Source: Geomobilibacter sp964431365
GTDB lineage: Bacteria; Desulfobacterota; Desulfuromonadia; Geobacterales; DSM-12255
Assembly (NCBI GenBank): GCA_964431365.1
Contig: CAYSJJ010000016.1
Location: 1-59,549 of the forward strand
Direction of reading: 5' to 3'
Length of the DNA stretch: 59,549 nucleotides
Part shown: one piece after another, positions 50,402-58,354 of the stretch
Numbering within the stretch: the stretch's first letter is position 1
Layout of the letters: each line of letters begins with the position of its first letter
Program-made: the position numbers and the translations under genes
Notes under the pieces: generated by a model
The model's database searches: none
What the model was told of the DNA's origin: nothing
The model's input: the letters and a program-made list of their open reading frames with translations, nothing else

Positions 50402-51573
50402 CAGAAGGCCCTCTCCAGTATGCGCAGCAGATCGTCGGCATCTGCCTCCCGTGGCGACGTCACGATACAGACATCGTTCAGGGCGCGTCGTGCCAGTTCG
50501 GGCAGGTCGCTCCGGACGACCCCCAGGCTCCTGAGGCTGCGGGGGGCGCCGCTGGCATCCAGGAGCGACTCCAGGGTCTCCTGGACCTTCTCGGCGGCCC
50601 CCTTGATGTCGCCGTTGGCGCGGTGGCCGAGTCCCCACGCCAGCTCCGGAAGCTTGTCCGTGACCACCGGGATGTCGTAGCGGATGACCTCGGGGAGGAG
50701 GATCGCGTTGATACTGCCATGATTGGCGTCGTACATCCCGCCGATGGGGTGGGCCAGGGCGTGGACGATGCCGAGCAGCGAGTTGGAGAAGGCCATGCCG
50801 GCATGGAGGCTCGCCCTGGAGAGATTTTCCAGGTCGTCCGGATTCCGTTCGCGCACCGCGTTCACCAGGCTTCCGGTCAACAGGCGCAGGGCCTTGATGG
50901 CATGCACGTCGGTCAGGGTGGTGGAGGCGACCGAAAAGAACGCTTCCATGGCGTGGCTCAGCGCGTCGGTGGCCGTGGTGCAGACATATTCGTCCGGCAG
51001 GGTGAAGAGGGTGTCCGGGTCGGTCAGGCTGATATCAGGGGCTACGCAGCGGCTCATGATGGTCAGTTTGCAGCGTCGTTCCGTGTCGTTGATGATGGCG
51101 AACTGGGAGACGTCGGAGCCGGTGCCGCAGGTGGTGGGGCAGAGGACCAGCGGCGGCAGGGGGCGGCTGATCTTGTCGGATCCTTCGAAGTCCCGTATCC
51201 GCCCCCCATTGGCGGCCAGGATGGCGATCGCCTTGGCGGCGTCCATCGAACTCCCCCCGCCGAGGCCGACAATGACGTCGCAGCCGTGCCGCAGGTACTC
51301 CTTGACCCCTTCCTCGACCTCCACGTCCTTGGGGTTCGGCGTGATGCTGTCGAAGTAGATGAATTCCAGGCCCGCTTCCAGCAGGCTCCGCATCGCCTTG
51401 TCCACCCAGCCCGCATGGAAGAGCCCCTTGTCGCTTACCAGGAATACCTTGCGTCCGCCAAGGCGGCGGGCGCACGAACCGACCTGGCGGAGGAGCCCTC
51501 TGCCGAAAATGATTTCCGGTACCTCAAATTTGCAGTGCTGCAGCAAACCGTTGTCGTTGGAGCCGAGATTCAT
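50401..51573 (-). CDS. Iron-type (group III) alcohol dehydrogenase 3
   Basis: This 390-residue enzyme has nucleotide motif GGGSSMDAAKAIAI, CPTTCGTGSDVSQFAI and metal ligands in TATDALSHAMEAF and HALAHPIGGMYDANHGSINA. It is nearer to enzyme 1 (33130-34290) than to enzyme 2. It should oxidise a primary alcohol to aldehyde. AAGGTG precedes the ATG. It is the first gene of a unit with the kinase and NtrC-type regulator, driven by the sigma-54 promoter at 51656-51670. Confidence 0.9.
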   Translation of the reverse strand: MNLGSNDNGLLQHCKFEVPEIIFGRGLLRQVGSCARRLGGRKVFLVSDKGLFHAGWVDKAMRSLLEAGLEFIYFDSITPNPKDVEVEEGVKEYLRHGCDVIVGLGGGSSMDAAKAIAILAANGGRIRDFEGSDKISRPLPPLVLCPTTCGTGSDVSQFAIINDTERRCKLTIMSRCVAPDISLTDPDTLFTLPDEYVCTTATDALSHAMEAFFSVASTTLTDVHAIKALRLLTGSLVNAVRERNPDDLENLSRASLHAGMAFSNSLLGIVHALAHPIGGMYDANHGSINAILLPEVIRYDIPVVTDKLPELAWGLGHRANGDIKGAAEKVQETLESLLDASGAPRSLRSLGVVRSDLPELARRALNDVCIVTSPREADADDLLRILERAF

Positions 51574-51655
51574 TCACGCACCTTTCAGGGGGATGAATTT
51601 GTTTTATCTGAATTATCAGGCTATTAAGTCGTTCGATGTTGCTGAAAATACTATA

Positions 51656-51670
51656 GCAATGCCCGTGCCA
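51656..51670 (-). promoter_or_regulatory. Sigma-54 promoter of the adh3-kinase-regulator operon
   Basis: TGGCACGGGCATTGC on the minus strand is a consensus -24/-12 element (TGGCACG-N4-TTGC), about 83 bases upstream of the adh3 ATG. Confidence 0.9.
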
Positions 51671-51779
51671 ACAAGTCAAACGAAGTTTTATGGATAGCCA
51701 TGGCATCAGGCCAGGATTGGCGGGAATCTGCATGCACAAGGGGTGAGCAGCCTAACATGAGTTATTACTCAAAAAGAGA

Positions 51780-51796
51780 TGTGAAAATTCTCCACG
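51780..51796. promoter_or_regulatory. Putative shared enhancer-binding site between divergent sigma-54 promoters
   Basis: TGTGAAA-ATT-CTCCACG is a weaker member of the 17-bp palindrome family. Its centre is about 125 bp from the adh3 promoter and about 168 bp from the porin promoter on the other strand, so one bound activator could serve both. Confidence 0.45.
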
Positions 51797-51948
51797 CTGT
51801 AGCACTACTCCCCATAGGTCATGAAGTGGCTTCAGTGGCTCATTTACAGGTTTTGTCCCGATTCGCTACAGATGGGGGATTGAGGGTGACCCAAATGGGC
51901 TTGTTGGTAACTTGTTGAAAACAAAACAAAAAACCATTGTTTTATTTA

Positions 51949-51963
51949 TGGCACCATGGTTGC
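51949..51963 (+). promoter_or_regulatory. Sigma-54 promoter toward the porin operon
   Basis: TGGCACCATGGTTGC followed by A matches TGGCAC-N5-TTGCA exactly on the plus strand. The porin GTG is about 320 bases downstream, leaving a long leader. Confidence 0.85.
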
Positions 51964-51974
51964 ACAAGGCTCGG

Positions 51975-52281
51975 GTGATTGTGCTGAAAGCGATGGAGCT
52001 CTCCCGGATGAGGCTTGGAAGGGAAACCCTCGGCCAAAAGCTGTCGCAGGGGAACAAACGGTGCCCGGCCGTGCCGCTGTTAACACACTGCACGTCTGGG
52101 CGTACTGCCACGGGTGAAAACCATATTGGGTAATGACCACGGCAGGGCCGGGCTCCGCGTTCAATGCATAACTGGAATGACATGCCAAGGTTCGTCCTTG
52201 GCACAAGGGGATTCACGATTCTTGTCGTATGTCCACGGACGAAATCTTGGCAGATACTTACATCATGTAAAGGAGGTTCTC
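51975..52281 (+). other. Long, GC-rich untranslated leader of the porin gene
   Basis: About 307 bases lie between the sigma-54 promoter and the porin start. No coding frame has a good ribosome-binding site. Several stems are visible, including TGCCAAGG-TTCGT-CCTTGGCA at 52183-52203. It matches no riboswitch I recognise. It ends in AAAGGAGG, the porin ribosome-binding site. Confidence 0.5.
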
Positions 52282-53523
52282 GTGAAAAAAAGTACCGTAT
52301 ATAGCGCCATTCTGGTTGCGATGCTGGTTGCGGGGGTTGGCAGGGCGGACGCGGCCTTTGTCGTCGGCGGGGAGAACGGGTGGCAGCTGAGCACCGACGG
52401 TATCGTTGATGTCTTCTCCGTTTATCAGACGACCACTCCGAAGCCTGCAGGTGACAGGTTTACGACCTTTCTCAGCAGTTCAGCGGATCAGTACCAGAAT
52501 TTCGGGGTCAGGGTAGGGCTCCTGCCGTCGGTGATCGCCTTCAACGTCAAGGCCCCCACCGTCAATGGCGTGGAATCGACCGTCCGGGTCGGCATCTATC
52601 CGAGTATCCAGAACAGGGACCAGAACAGCAGGTTCGAGGTAAATCCCAATATCGACTTCCGTGAATTCTTTTATACCGCAAAGGGGAAATACGGGGAGCT
52701 GCTCGCCGGTCGTGCCCTGAACCTCTACCAGGGGAAGAACATCCTTACCGACATGACGCTCCTCACGGCAGGCGTTGTGCCGGCGCCCGGCACCTCCACG
52801 ACCCTGGGGCATATCGGCTACGGCTATCTCTACACCAACTTCGGCCCCCAGCTTCGCTACACCACCCCTGATCTCAACGGCGTCAAGGTAGCCGTCAGCG
52901 TCAATGAGCCGTACAAGATCAGCGCCGATACCGGAAAGACCAACACCCCGCGTGTCGAGACCGAAATCTCCTACGCCACGGTGCTGGGGGGGGGCACAAG
53001 CCTGCAGGCATGGGCATCGGGCCTCTACCAGAGCGCAACCCGCAAAGAGGGTGTGGCACGCGCCGGTGAGGAAAACCATTCGCTCGGCGGCGCCGCCGGT
53101 GTCAGCGCCGGTCTCGGAGCGGTCGAACTTCTCGCCTCCGGCTATCTGGGCGAGGGTCTCGGCATGATCAGCGCCCAGGACGGCGATGCGTTCGGTTCAT
53201 CCTCGACGGATGCCGCCGGCAAGGAGCGGACCCACTTCGGCTTCCTGGCCCAGGCAACCTACAAGCCGACCGCCGATATCAAGCTCGGCATCAACTACGG
53301 CCAGAACCGCCAGCTGGCCAGCGACGACGACAAGACCAAACTCGGCGGAGCAGGCTTCAGCGTCCCCATGTTCAAGCAGGAGGCCGCCTCGGTCATAGCC
53401 GTGTATAACTTCAACAAGTTCACCCAGTTTGTCGCCGAATACAGCTATGCCCAGAACACCTGGCAGGACGACAAGACCCAGCACTCCAACAGCTTTGCCA
53501 TCGGCACGATGTTCTACTGGTAG
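52282..53523 (+). CDS. Outer membrane porin-like protein
   Basis: This 413-residue exported protein has a signal peptide (STVYSAILVAMLVAGVGRADA, cut after residue about 23) and a beta-barrel-type body with alternating aromatic strands, ending in FAIGTMFYW, the aromatic C-terminus expected for BAM recognition. The internal pattern YKPTADIKLGINYGQNRQLA resembles general porins. It probably admits small solutes for the dehydrogenases encoded across the divergent promoter region. The GTG start at 52282 has a near-perfect AAAGGAGG. The solute is unknown. Confidence 0.82.
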   Translation: MKKSTVYSAILVAMLVAGVGRADAAFVVGGENGWQLSTDGIVDVFSVYQTTTPKPAGDRFTTFLSSSADQYQNFGVRVGLLPSVIAFNVKAPTVNGVESTVRVGIYPSIQNRDQNSRFEVNPNIDFREFFYTAKGKYGELLAGRALNLYQGKNILTDMTLLTAGVVPAPGTSTTLGHIGYGYLYTNFGPQLRYTTPDLNGVKVAVSVNEPYKISADTGKTNTPRVETEISYATVLGGGTSLQAWASGLYQSATRKEGVARAGEENHSLGGAAGVSAGLGAVELLASGYLGEGLGMISAQDGDAFGSSSTDAAGKERTHFGFLAQATYKPTADIKLGINYGQNRQLASDDDKTKLGGAGFSVPMFKQEAASVIAVYNFNKFTQFVAEYSYAQNTWQDDKTQHSNSFAIGTMFYW

Positions 53524-53582
53524 CCGGTTCGTATCAGGGGGGACGGAGCCGTCCCCCCTTCGCAACGAAAGGAGATACAGCC

Positions 53583-53855
53583 ATGCCGAAATACGTCATC
53601 GAGCGTGAACTCCCGGGCGCAGGGAAGATCCCTCCCCAGGATCTGCAGGCCATTTCCCAGAAATCCTGCAGCGTGCTCAAGGGGCTGGGGCCCCAGATCC
53701 AGTGGGTGCAGAGTTATGTCACCGACGACAAGATCTACTGCATCTACATCGCCCCCAACAAGGAGATGGTTCTCGAGCACGCGAAGCAGGGGGGCTTTCC
53801 GGCCAATAGCGTTGCGGAAGTCAGAACCGTTATCGATCCGACCACCGCCGAATAG
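53583..53855 (+). CDS. DUF4242 family small protein
   Basis: This 90-residue protein begins MPKYVIERELPGAGKIPPQD, the DUF4242 pattern, with VQSYVTDDKIYCIYIAPNKE and EHAKQGGFPANSVAEV. The fold is a ferredoxin-like dimer; some members bind nickel. It is 60 bases downstream of the porin and before an AmiS/UreI channel. Its role is unknown; co-expression with the uptake proteins is likely. Confidence 0.85.
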   Translation: MPKYVIERELPGAGKIPPQDLQAISQKSCSVLKGLGPQIQWVQSYVTDDKIYCIYIAPNKEMVLEHAKQGGFPANSVAEVRTVIDPTTAE

Positions 53856-53932
53856 AGAGCGGTGATAGCACCCACTCCACTGCCGTCAATGAAGACGGGC
53901 GGGAGGGGTCTGATACAGTTTAGGAGGAAGTC

Positions 53933-54463
53933 ATGACGTTAGCTCTACTGCTGTTGATCTGCATGATGTGGGTTCCGGTCGGTCTGCTTTTCCTCGGTTC
54001 GGGTGAGGCCAAGAGTACCGGGTTCGTGAGTGCGGTTGTCGGGGTTCTCGTAGTCATCGGCGCCATCCTGCAGACCGCCATCTTCAAGGATCCCTTTACC
54101 GGCGGGCTGCTGTTCGTGTTCGGCGTGCTCTATCTGCAGACCGCCCACGTGCTGTTGACCGGGCTTGAGGATATGCGCACCGTCGGCAACGGTGCGTTGG
54201 TGGTTGCGGTCGTCTGTGCGGTCTATGCATTCCTCTACTTTACCGGCGGCGGCGTGAAACCGGATGGCAAGACGTTTATCGATGTCGTTCCCTATCTCGG
54301 CTTCATGAACGTCACCTTCGTCGTCATCTGCCTGACGGTTACCGGCGTGACGTACGGCAAGGTAAGCGCCAAGATTGCCGCCTACATGTTCCTGATCCTG
54401 AGTTTCACCTGTCTCCTGGTCCCTGCAGTCGGGCTCATGGGCTACGGTAAACTCCCTTTCTAG
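53933..54463 (+). CDS. AmiS/UreI-family small-solute channel
   Basis: This 176-residue inner-membrane protein has about six helices and the family pattern at the N-terminus (MMWVPVGLLFLGSGEAKSTG), plus FVFGVLYLQTAHVLLTGLED. AmiS/UreI proteins conduct urea or short-chain amides. No amidase or urease is encoded nearby, while alcohol dehydrogenases are, so here it may pass another small polar solute. AGGAGGAAGTC precedes the ATG. Confidence 0.87.
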   Translation: MTLALLLLICMMWVPVGLLFLGSGEAKSTGFVSAVVGVLVVIGAILQTAIFKDPFTGGLLFVFGVLYLQTAHVLLTGLEDMRTVGNGALVVAVVCAVYAFLYFTGGGVKPDGKTFIDVVPYLGFMNVTFVVICLTVTGVTYGKVSAKIAAYMFLILSFTCLLVPAVGLMGYGKLPF

Positions 54464-54494
54464 GAAGACCAAACCAGCGAAAAAGGAGGGACGC

Positions 54495-54776
54495 ATGAAA
54501 AAGAGCGCCGTAATTCTCATAGCCGCATTCCTGCTGTCATCCGCAGGATCTCTCTCTGCCCAGCAGACCAACGAAGAAAAGGTCATCTGCGAGCTTGCAG
54601 CGAAGAACTGCCTGAACAAGGTCGAGATCGTCCAGAAACGGATCAACAAGATCAACGCCGAGATAAAGAAGGGTTCCAAGAAATATTCCGCCGAAGACCT
54701 GAAGAAGCTCGAACAGAAGCTGCAGGAGACAAAGGAGCTTCTGGACAAGCTTGAGGGGACGGCACCGAAGAAGTAA
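54495..54776 (+). CDS. Small exported coiled-coil protein
   Basis: This 93-residue protein has a signal peptide (AVILIAAFLLSSAGSLSAQ) and a Lys/Glu-rich helical remainder (KIEIVQKR-type heptads, e.g. SAEDLKKLEQKLQETKELLD). One Cys pair (ICELAAKNCL) is present. It probably sits in the periplasm. It follows the channel gene by 31 bases with a strong AAAGGAGG. No function is recognised. Confidence 0.78.
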   Translation: MKKSAVILIAAFLLSSAGSLSAQQTNEEKVICELAAKNCLNKVEIVQKRINKINAEIKKGSKKYSAEDLKKLEQKLQETKELLDKLEGTAPKK

Positions 54777-54814
54777 CGCCGGTGGACGAGGTTCGCCCGG
54801 TGAGGTAAGCTTGG

Positions 54815-54864
54815 GGTCAGGTCGCACTGCTGATGCTTGTCATCCGCTGCGACCTGGCCCTTTG
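54815..54864 (+). terminator. Probable terminator of the porin-channel unit
   Basis: GGTCAGGTCGCA and TGCGACCTGGCC pair over 12 positions (one G-U) around a 21-base loop, followed by CTTT. The long loop makes it a moderate candidate. Confidence 0.5.
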
Positions 54865-54896
54865 GCCATGCAGCCTTCCTGCAATGGAGGTATCCG

Positions 54897-55763
54897 ATGA
54901 ATAGTGCCATTCCCGCTCTACCGCGGCTGATCTCCACCGGCTTCCTGCTGCTCCTGCTTGCCGTCGTGATCTCCGTCTGCGGTTGCGCGCACCAGCCGAT
55001 GATCGGCGCCGTTCCCGCAAAATACCTCTGGCAGTCGGGCGACCAGTTCGTCGCCCTGGTGCCGGCTGAACAGCAGCCAGGCAACGTGCCGAACGACCAT
55101 CCGGTATCCCTCGACCAGGCGCGGCTGGGAGGCATACTGGCCACCCTGCAGTGGCAGGAGTCGCCGGACGTGAAGCCGGTCCCCCTCTTCACCGACTACG
55201 AACTCTCCGTCCTGGCGGAGCAGATCCGGAGCGGCCTTGCCACGGCAGCGGCCGGCGAGGAGCTGGTCTTTGCCCTGGTGGGGAATCATCCGGCGTTCAT
55301 GGGGCTTGCCAAGCGACCCCAGGTGACGACGGGGCGCGTATTCCATGCCGGCGGGAGGCTGCATCTGATCCTCGGAATGGTGCACGAGGAGTTGGGCAAG
55401 AACGATGACCGCCGGCTGCAGCCGTTCGTTCCCGGATCGCGGGAGACACGGGGAAGCCTGTCAGGAACGGTCATCGTCCCCCCCGAGGTAGGAGAGAAGC
55501 GGAGGGCTGACTGGCTGGTGATCGATCCGGCCGCGGCGACGCCGAAGGCGCTGCCGAGTCTCGGCGGAGCGCCGGCGCCGGCTATCGATGCCGTGCCGGT
55601 GGCCAACCCCGGTGGGGAGAAACCCAAACAGCAGATCGCTCCCGACAGCGGTGCGAAGCGTATCGAAGAGCGGCTCCTGCAGTTGAACGGGCTGAAGGAG
55701 AAGGGGCTGATCACTGACGAAGAGTATCGCGCCAAACGGCGCGAGATCCTTGACGCTCTCTAG
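54897..55763 (+). CDS. SHOCT-domain lipoprotein
   Basis: This 288-residue protein has a signal helix and lipobox (VISVCGC, Cys29 or Cys31), a central region without a recognised fold, a Pro/Ala/Gly linker and a C-terminal SHOCT motif (LLQLNGLKEKGLITDEEYRA). SHOCT motifs are short oligomerisation helices. It should be membrane-anchored outside the cytoplasm. The ATG at 54897 has GGAGG at good spacing. The repeat copy 3 begins two bases after its stop. Confidence 0.8.
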   Translation: MNSAIPALPRLISTGFLLLLLAVVISVCGCAHQPMIGAVPAKYLWQSGDQFVALVPAEQQPGNVPNDHPVSLDQARLGGILATLQWQESPDVKPVPLFTDYELSVLAEQIRSGLATAAAGEELVFALVGNHPAFMGLAKRPQVTTGRVFHAGGRLHLILGMVHEELGKNDDRRLQPFVPGSRETRGSLSGTVIVPPEVGEKRRADWLVIDPAAATPKALPSLGGAPAPAIDAVPVANPGGEKPKQQIAPDSGAKRIEERLLQLNGLKEKGLITDEEYRAKRREILDAL

Positions 55764-55765
55764 AC

Positions 55766-55832
55766 GGTTGCTGAAAAACAGCCATCTCGCCGCCTGTTCT
55801 GGGTGCGACGATCTGACTATTTTGGAGCAACC
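55766..55832. repeat. Palindromic intergenic repeat family 1, copy 3 (internally deleted)
   Basis: This 67-bp copy keeps both ends (GGTTGCTGAAAAACAGCCATC and GACTATTTTGGAGCAACC) but lacks the roughly 53-bp centre with the GCGTAGC palindrome. It follows the SHOCT lipoprotein gene. Confidence 0.85.
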
Positions 55833-55869
55833 GGTGATTTTCAATATCCTGTTGGGCATGGAGGTGAGT

Positions 55870-56169
55870 ATGGCAGGCGGTAAGGTGACGGTACTGGCAC
55901 GATTCAAGGCGAAGCCCGGACTGGAAGAACAGGTGAAGGGGGAGATCCTCTCCCTGGTGGCGCCGACGCGCGCCGAGGCGGGTTGCATCAACTACGACCT
56001 GCATCGCTCCCCTGCCGATCCGGCACTCTTCATACTCTACGAAAACTGGGTCAGCATGAAGGACCTGGAGGATCACCTGGCCATGCCCTATCTGGAGGCG
56101 TTCAAGGCCAAGGCGGGCGACCTGCTGGCCGAGCCCCTGGATATCTCGTTCTGGGAAATGATCAGCTGA
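55870..56169 (+). CDS. Antibiotic biosynthesis monooxygenase-family (YgiN-like) protein
   Basis: This 99-residue protein is a dimeric alpha-beta barrel of the ABM family: KVTVLARFKAKPGLEEQVKG, then GCINYDLHRSPADPALFILY and ENWVSMKDLEDHLAMPYLEA. Members include quinol monooxygenases and many of unknown function. The ATG at 55870 has GGAGG six bases before it; ATG 55858 is possible. A terminator follows 40 bases after the stop, so it is probably monocistronic. Confidence 0.86.
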   Translation: MAGGKVTVLARFKAKPGLEEQVKGEILSLVAPTRAEAGCINYDLHRSPADPALFILYENWVSMKDLEDHLAMPYLEAFKAKAGDLLAEPLDISFWEMIS

Positions 56170-56208
56170 GCCGGGCATGATCCGGCAGCAGGCGTGGAAA
56201 TCTCATCG

Positions 56209-56239
56209 GCCGCCCGGACCAGCATCCGGGCGGCTTTTT
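56209..56239 (+). terminator. Rho-independent terminator
   Basis: GCCGCCCGGA, loop CCAGCA, TCCGGGCGGC and TTTTT form a perfect 10-bp terminator after the ABM-family gene and before the aldehyde dehydrogenase. Confidence 0.92.
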
Positions 56240-56288
56240 GGTATACTCGGAATGCGGATGAGGGCCAATTATCGGGGAGGTAGCCGCG

Positions 56289-57713
56289 ATGCATAACCGC
56301 TCGAAGCTGTACATCAACGGAAGGTGGGACCCTTCTGCAACGGGCCAGCACCTGGAGGTGATCAATCCTGCCACCGAGGCGCAGATCGGCCGCGTCCCTG
56401 CCGCCTCGGCCGTGGAGGCGGATCGGGCGGTAAGGGCTGCCCGCGCGGCGTTTCCCTCCTGGGGACACACGCCTGCGGATGTGCGGGGAGCCTATCTGGG
56501 AAAGATTCACCAGGGGGTCGTGGCACGCCAGGACGAAATCGCCCGCACCATCACCAGCGAGGTAGGGATGCCGCTCAAGCTCTCCCGTCGCATCCAGGCC
56601 GGGCTGCCGGCCGCCGTGCTGGAGAGCTACGTGAAGCTCCTGGCCGAGTACCGCTTCGAGGAGCGGATCGGCAATTCCCTGGTGGTGCGGGAGCCTGCCG
56701 GGGTGGCGGCCTGCATCACCCCCTGGAACTATCACCTGCACCAGGTGATCGCCAAGGTATCCCCGGCCCTGGCGGCCGGCTGCACCGTGGTCCTGAAGCC
56801 GAGCGAGGTGGCGCCCCTTTCCGCGTTCCTCCTGGCCGACATCGTCCATAAGGCCGGTCTGCCGCCAGGGGTCTTCAATCTGGTGAGCGGCACCGGCGAG
56901 GCGGTCGGCGAACCTCTGGCAAGCCATGCCGAGGTCGACCTCCTCTCCTTTACCGGTTCGGTGCGGGCCGGCAGGCGCGTCGCGGCACTGGCCGCGGAGA
57001 CGGTCAAGCGGGTGGCGCTGGAACTGGGGGGGAAATCGGCAGCCATCGTCCTTGACGACGCCGACCTGGCCGCAGCGGTCAAGGGGACGGTGGGGGCCTG
57101 TTTCCTCAACTCCGGGCAGACCTGTACCGCCCACACCAGGCTGCTGGTGCCGGAGTCTCACTATGAAGAGGCTGCCTCCCTGGCGGTGGCGGCCGCTGCC
57201 GCCTACCAGCCAGGCGATCCGCTTGACGAACAGACCCGGCTCGGGCCGCTGGTGTCGGCTCTCCAGCGGGAAAGGGTCCTGGGGTATATCCGGTCGGGGA
57301 TCGAGGAGGGGGCGGAACTCCTCGTCGGCGGGGTGGAGCCTCCGGAGGGGGTGTCGCGGGGGTATTTCGTCCGGCCGACCGTCTTCGGCCGGGTTCTGCC
57401 GGAGATGACCATCGCCCGGGAGGAGATCTTCGGTCCCGTCCTTTCCATCATGACCTACCGGGATGAGGAGGATGCGGTCAGGATAGCCAACGCTACCGTT
57501 TACGGCCTGGCCGGCGCCGTCTGGTCAGGGAGCGCAGCCCGGGCCGAATGGGTGGCGCGGCAGATCAGGGCCGGCCAGGTGGATATCAATGGCGGCCCCT
57601 TCAACCTCAACGCCCCGTTCGGCGGCTACCGGCAGTCGGGGATCGGCCGGGAGCTCGGCAGGTTCGGGCTGGAGGAGTTCCTTGAGGTGAAATCCCTGCA
57701 GTTCAAGGAGTAG
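56289..57713 (+). CDS. Aldehyde dehydrogenase, NAD(P)-dependent
   Basis: This 474-residue member of the aldehyde dehydrogenase superfamily has cofactor region ACITPWNYHLHQVIAKVSPA, catalytic Glu in LELGGKSA (about 253) and catalytic Cys in NSGQTCTA (about 287), with EEIFGPVLSI near 380. It oxidises an aldehyde to the acid and could complement the tungsten AOR. The ATG at 56289 is preceded by GGGAGG. It stands alone between a terminator and a long intergenic region. The substrate is not predictable; sequence features fit a broad short-chain or aryl aldehyde range. Confidence 0.93.
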   Translation: MHNRSKLYINGRWDPSATGQHLEVINPATEAQIGRVPAASAVEADRAVRAARAAFPSWGHTPADVRGAYLGKIHQGVVARQDEIARTITSEVGMPLKLSRRIQAGLPAAVLESYVKLLAEYRFEERIGNSLVVREPAGVAACITPWNYHLHQVIAKVSPALAAGCTVVLKPSEVAPLSAFLLADIVHKAGLPPGVFNLVSGTGEAVGEPLASHAEVDLLSFTGSVRAGRRVAALAAETVKRVALELGGKSAAIVLDDADLAAAVKGTVGACFLNSGQTCTAHTRLLVPESHYEEAASLAVAAAAAYQPGDPLDEQTRLGPLVSALQRERVLGYIRSGIEEGAELLVGGVEPPEGVSRGYFVRPTVFGRVLPEMTIAREEIFGPVLSIMTYRDEEDAVRIANATVYGLAGAVWSGSAARAEWVARQIRAGQVDINGGPFNLNAPFGGYRQSGIGRELGRFGLEEFLEVKSLQFKE

Positions 57714-58127
57714 CGTCCCAGCAGAAGCAGGCTGGAATCGTTCCACGAGAGCCAGGCCCTTCTGCCGGAGGAACTGGCTCGTTTCATGTGAAGGTGTCGA
57801 TGGTCGGGGAGCGGTGGTGCAAAGCTCCACACTGTTGCGTTTTGCCATGCCGCCACTCCGGACGAAATCTCCGCGCTCCTGTCACCCCCGTCACAGGAAT
57901 AGCCTTGTTATTACAATAGCTTTGCCTCGCCCGGCTGCGTTCTTCCGTCCCGGCATCATGTACGTCGCCGGGGCGTACCTGTACAGGCTCATCCCCCCTC
58001 CATGCCGTGTTCCGCGGTACTGCCGCGTCATGCCGACTGTCGCGGGGGTTGGCGTGTCTTTTGCTGTATACTTTTTTGTTTTCATTAAGGCGCGACGACG
58101 TGAACCCTCAACGAGGAGGAATAATCT
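57714..58127. other. Intergenic region between the aldehyde dehydrogenase and the RHH-like gene
   Basis: This 414-base stretch has no gene. It contains short inverted repeats (CCTGT..ACAGG near 57875), a weak palindrome GCTGGAATCGTTCCACG at 57731, and a possible sigma-54 promoter at 58050. I see no riboswitch or small RNA I can name. Confidence 0.5.
58050..58064 (+). promoter_or_regulatory. Possible sigma-54 promoter for the RHH-radical SAM pair
   Basis: TGGCGTGTCTTTTGC has GG and GC at -24/-12 spacing, with GCGT instead of GCAC. It lies 64 bases before the RHH-like ATG. No good UAS is seen within 200 bp. Confidence 0.5.
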
Positions 58128-58352
58128 ATGGCCCGTACCAAGAAGCCGAAAAAGAAGAGCTACGTTATTTCCATGCGGATCTCCGACGAAGAGCGGCTGC
58201 TGCTGGAAGAGGTGATGAAGTACCAGCACATCGGGCGGATGTCGGACCTGATGCGGCAGGCGATCGAGCTGGTCAAGCAGACCCCCTCCTCCGACCTGAT
58301 CGGCGTGATGACGTCGAAGCATCTCTCCCTGTCGTCCAATCAGTTCGGTTAG
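58128..58352 (+). CDS. Small ribbon-helix-helix-like protein
   Basis: This 74-residue basic protein has an N-terminus rich in Lys (TKKPKKKSYVISMRISDEER) and continues with LLLEEVMKYQHIGRMSDLMR, which has the strand-helix-helix pattern of CopG/Arc proteins. It probably binds DNA. The C-terminal tail is Ser-rich. GAGGAGG precedes the ATG. It is two bases upstream of a radical SAM gene, so it could regulate that unit or, less likely, be its substrate. Confidence 0.78.
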   Translation: MARTKKPKKKSYVISMRISDEERLLLEEVMKYQHIGRMSDLMRQAIELVKQTPSSDLIGVMTSKHLSLSSNQFG

Positions 58353-58354
58353 CC

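Noticed and set aside
57731..57747. GCTGGAATCGTTCCACG as a UAS for the candidate promoter at 58050
   Set aside because: Three mismatches in the outer positions and a distance of about 320 bp make it unconvincing.
57870..58020. Possible c-di-GMP (GEMM) riboswitch because of GCAAAGC on the minus strand
   Set aside because: The other conserved parts of the motif and a downstream gene in the right orientation are missing.
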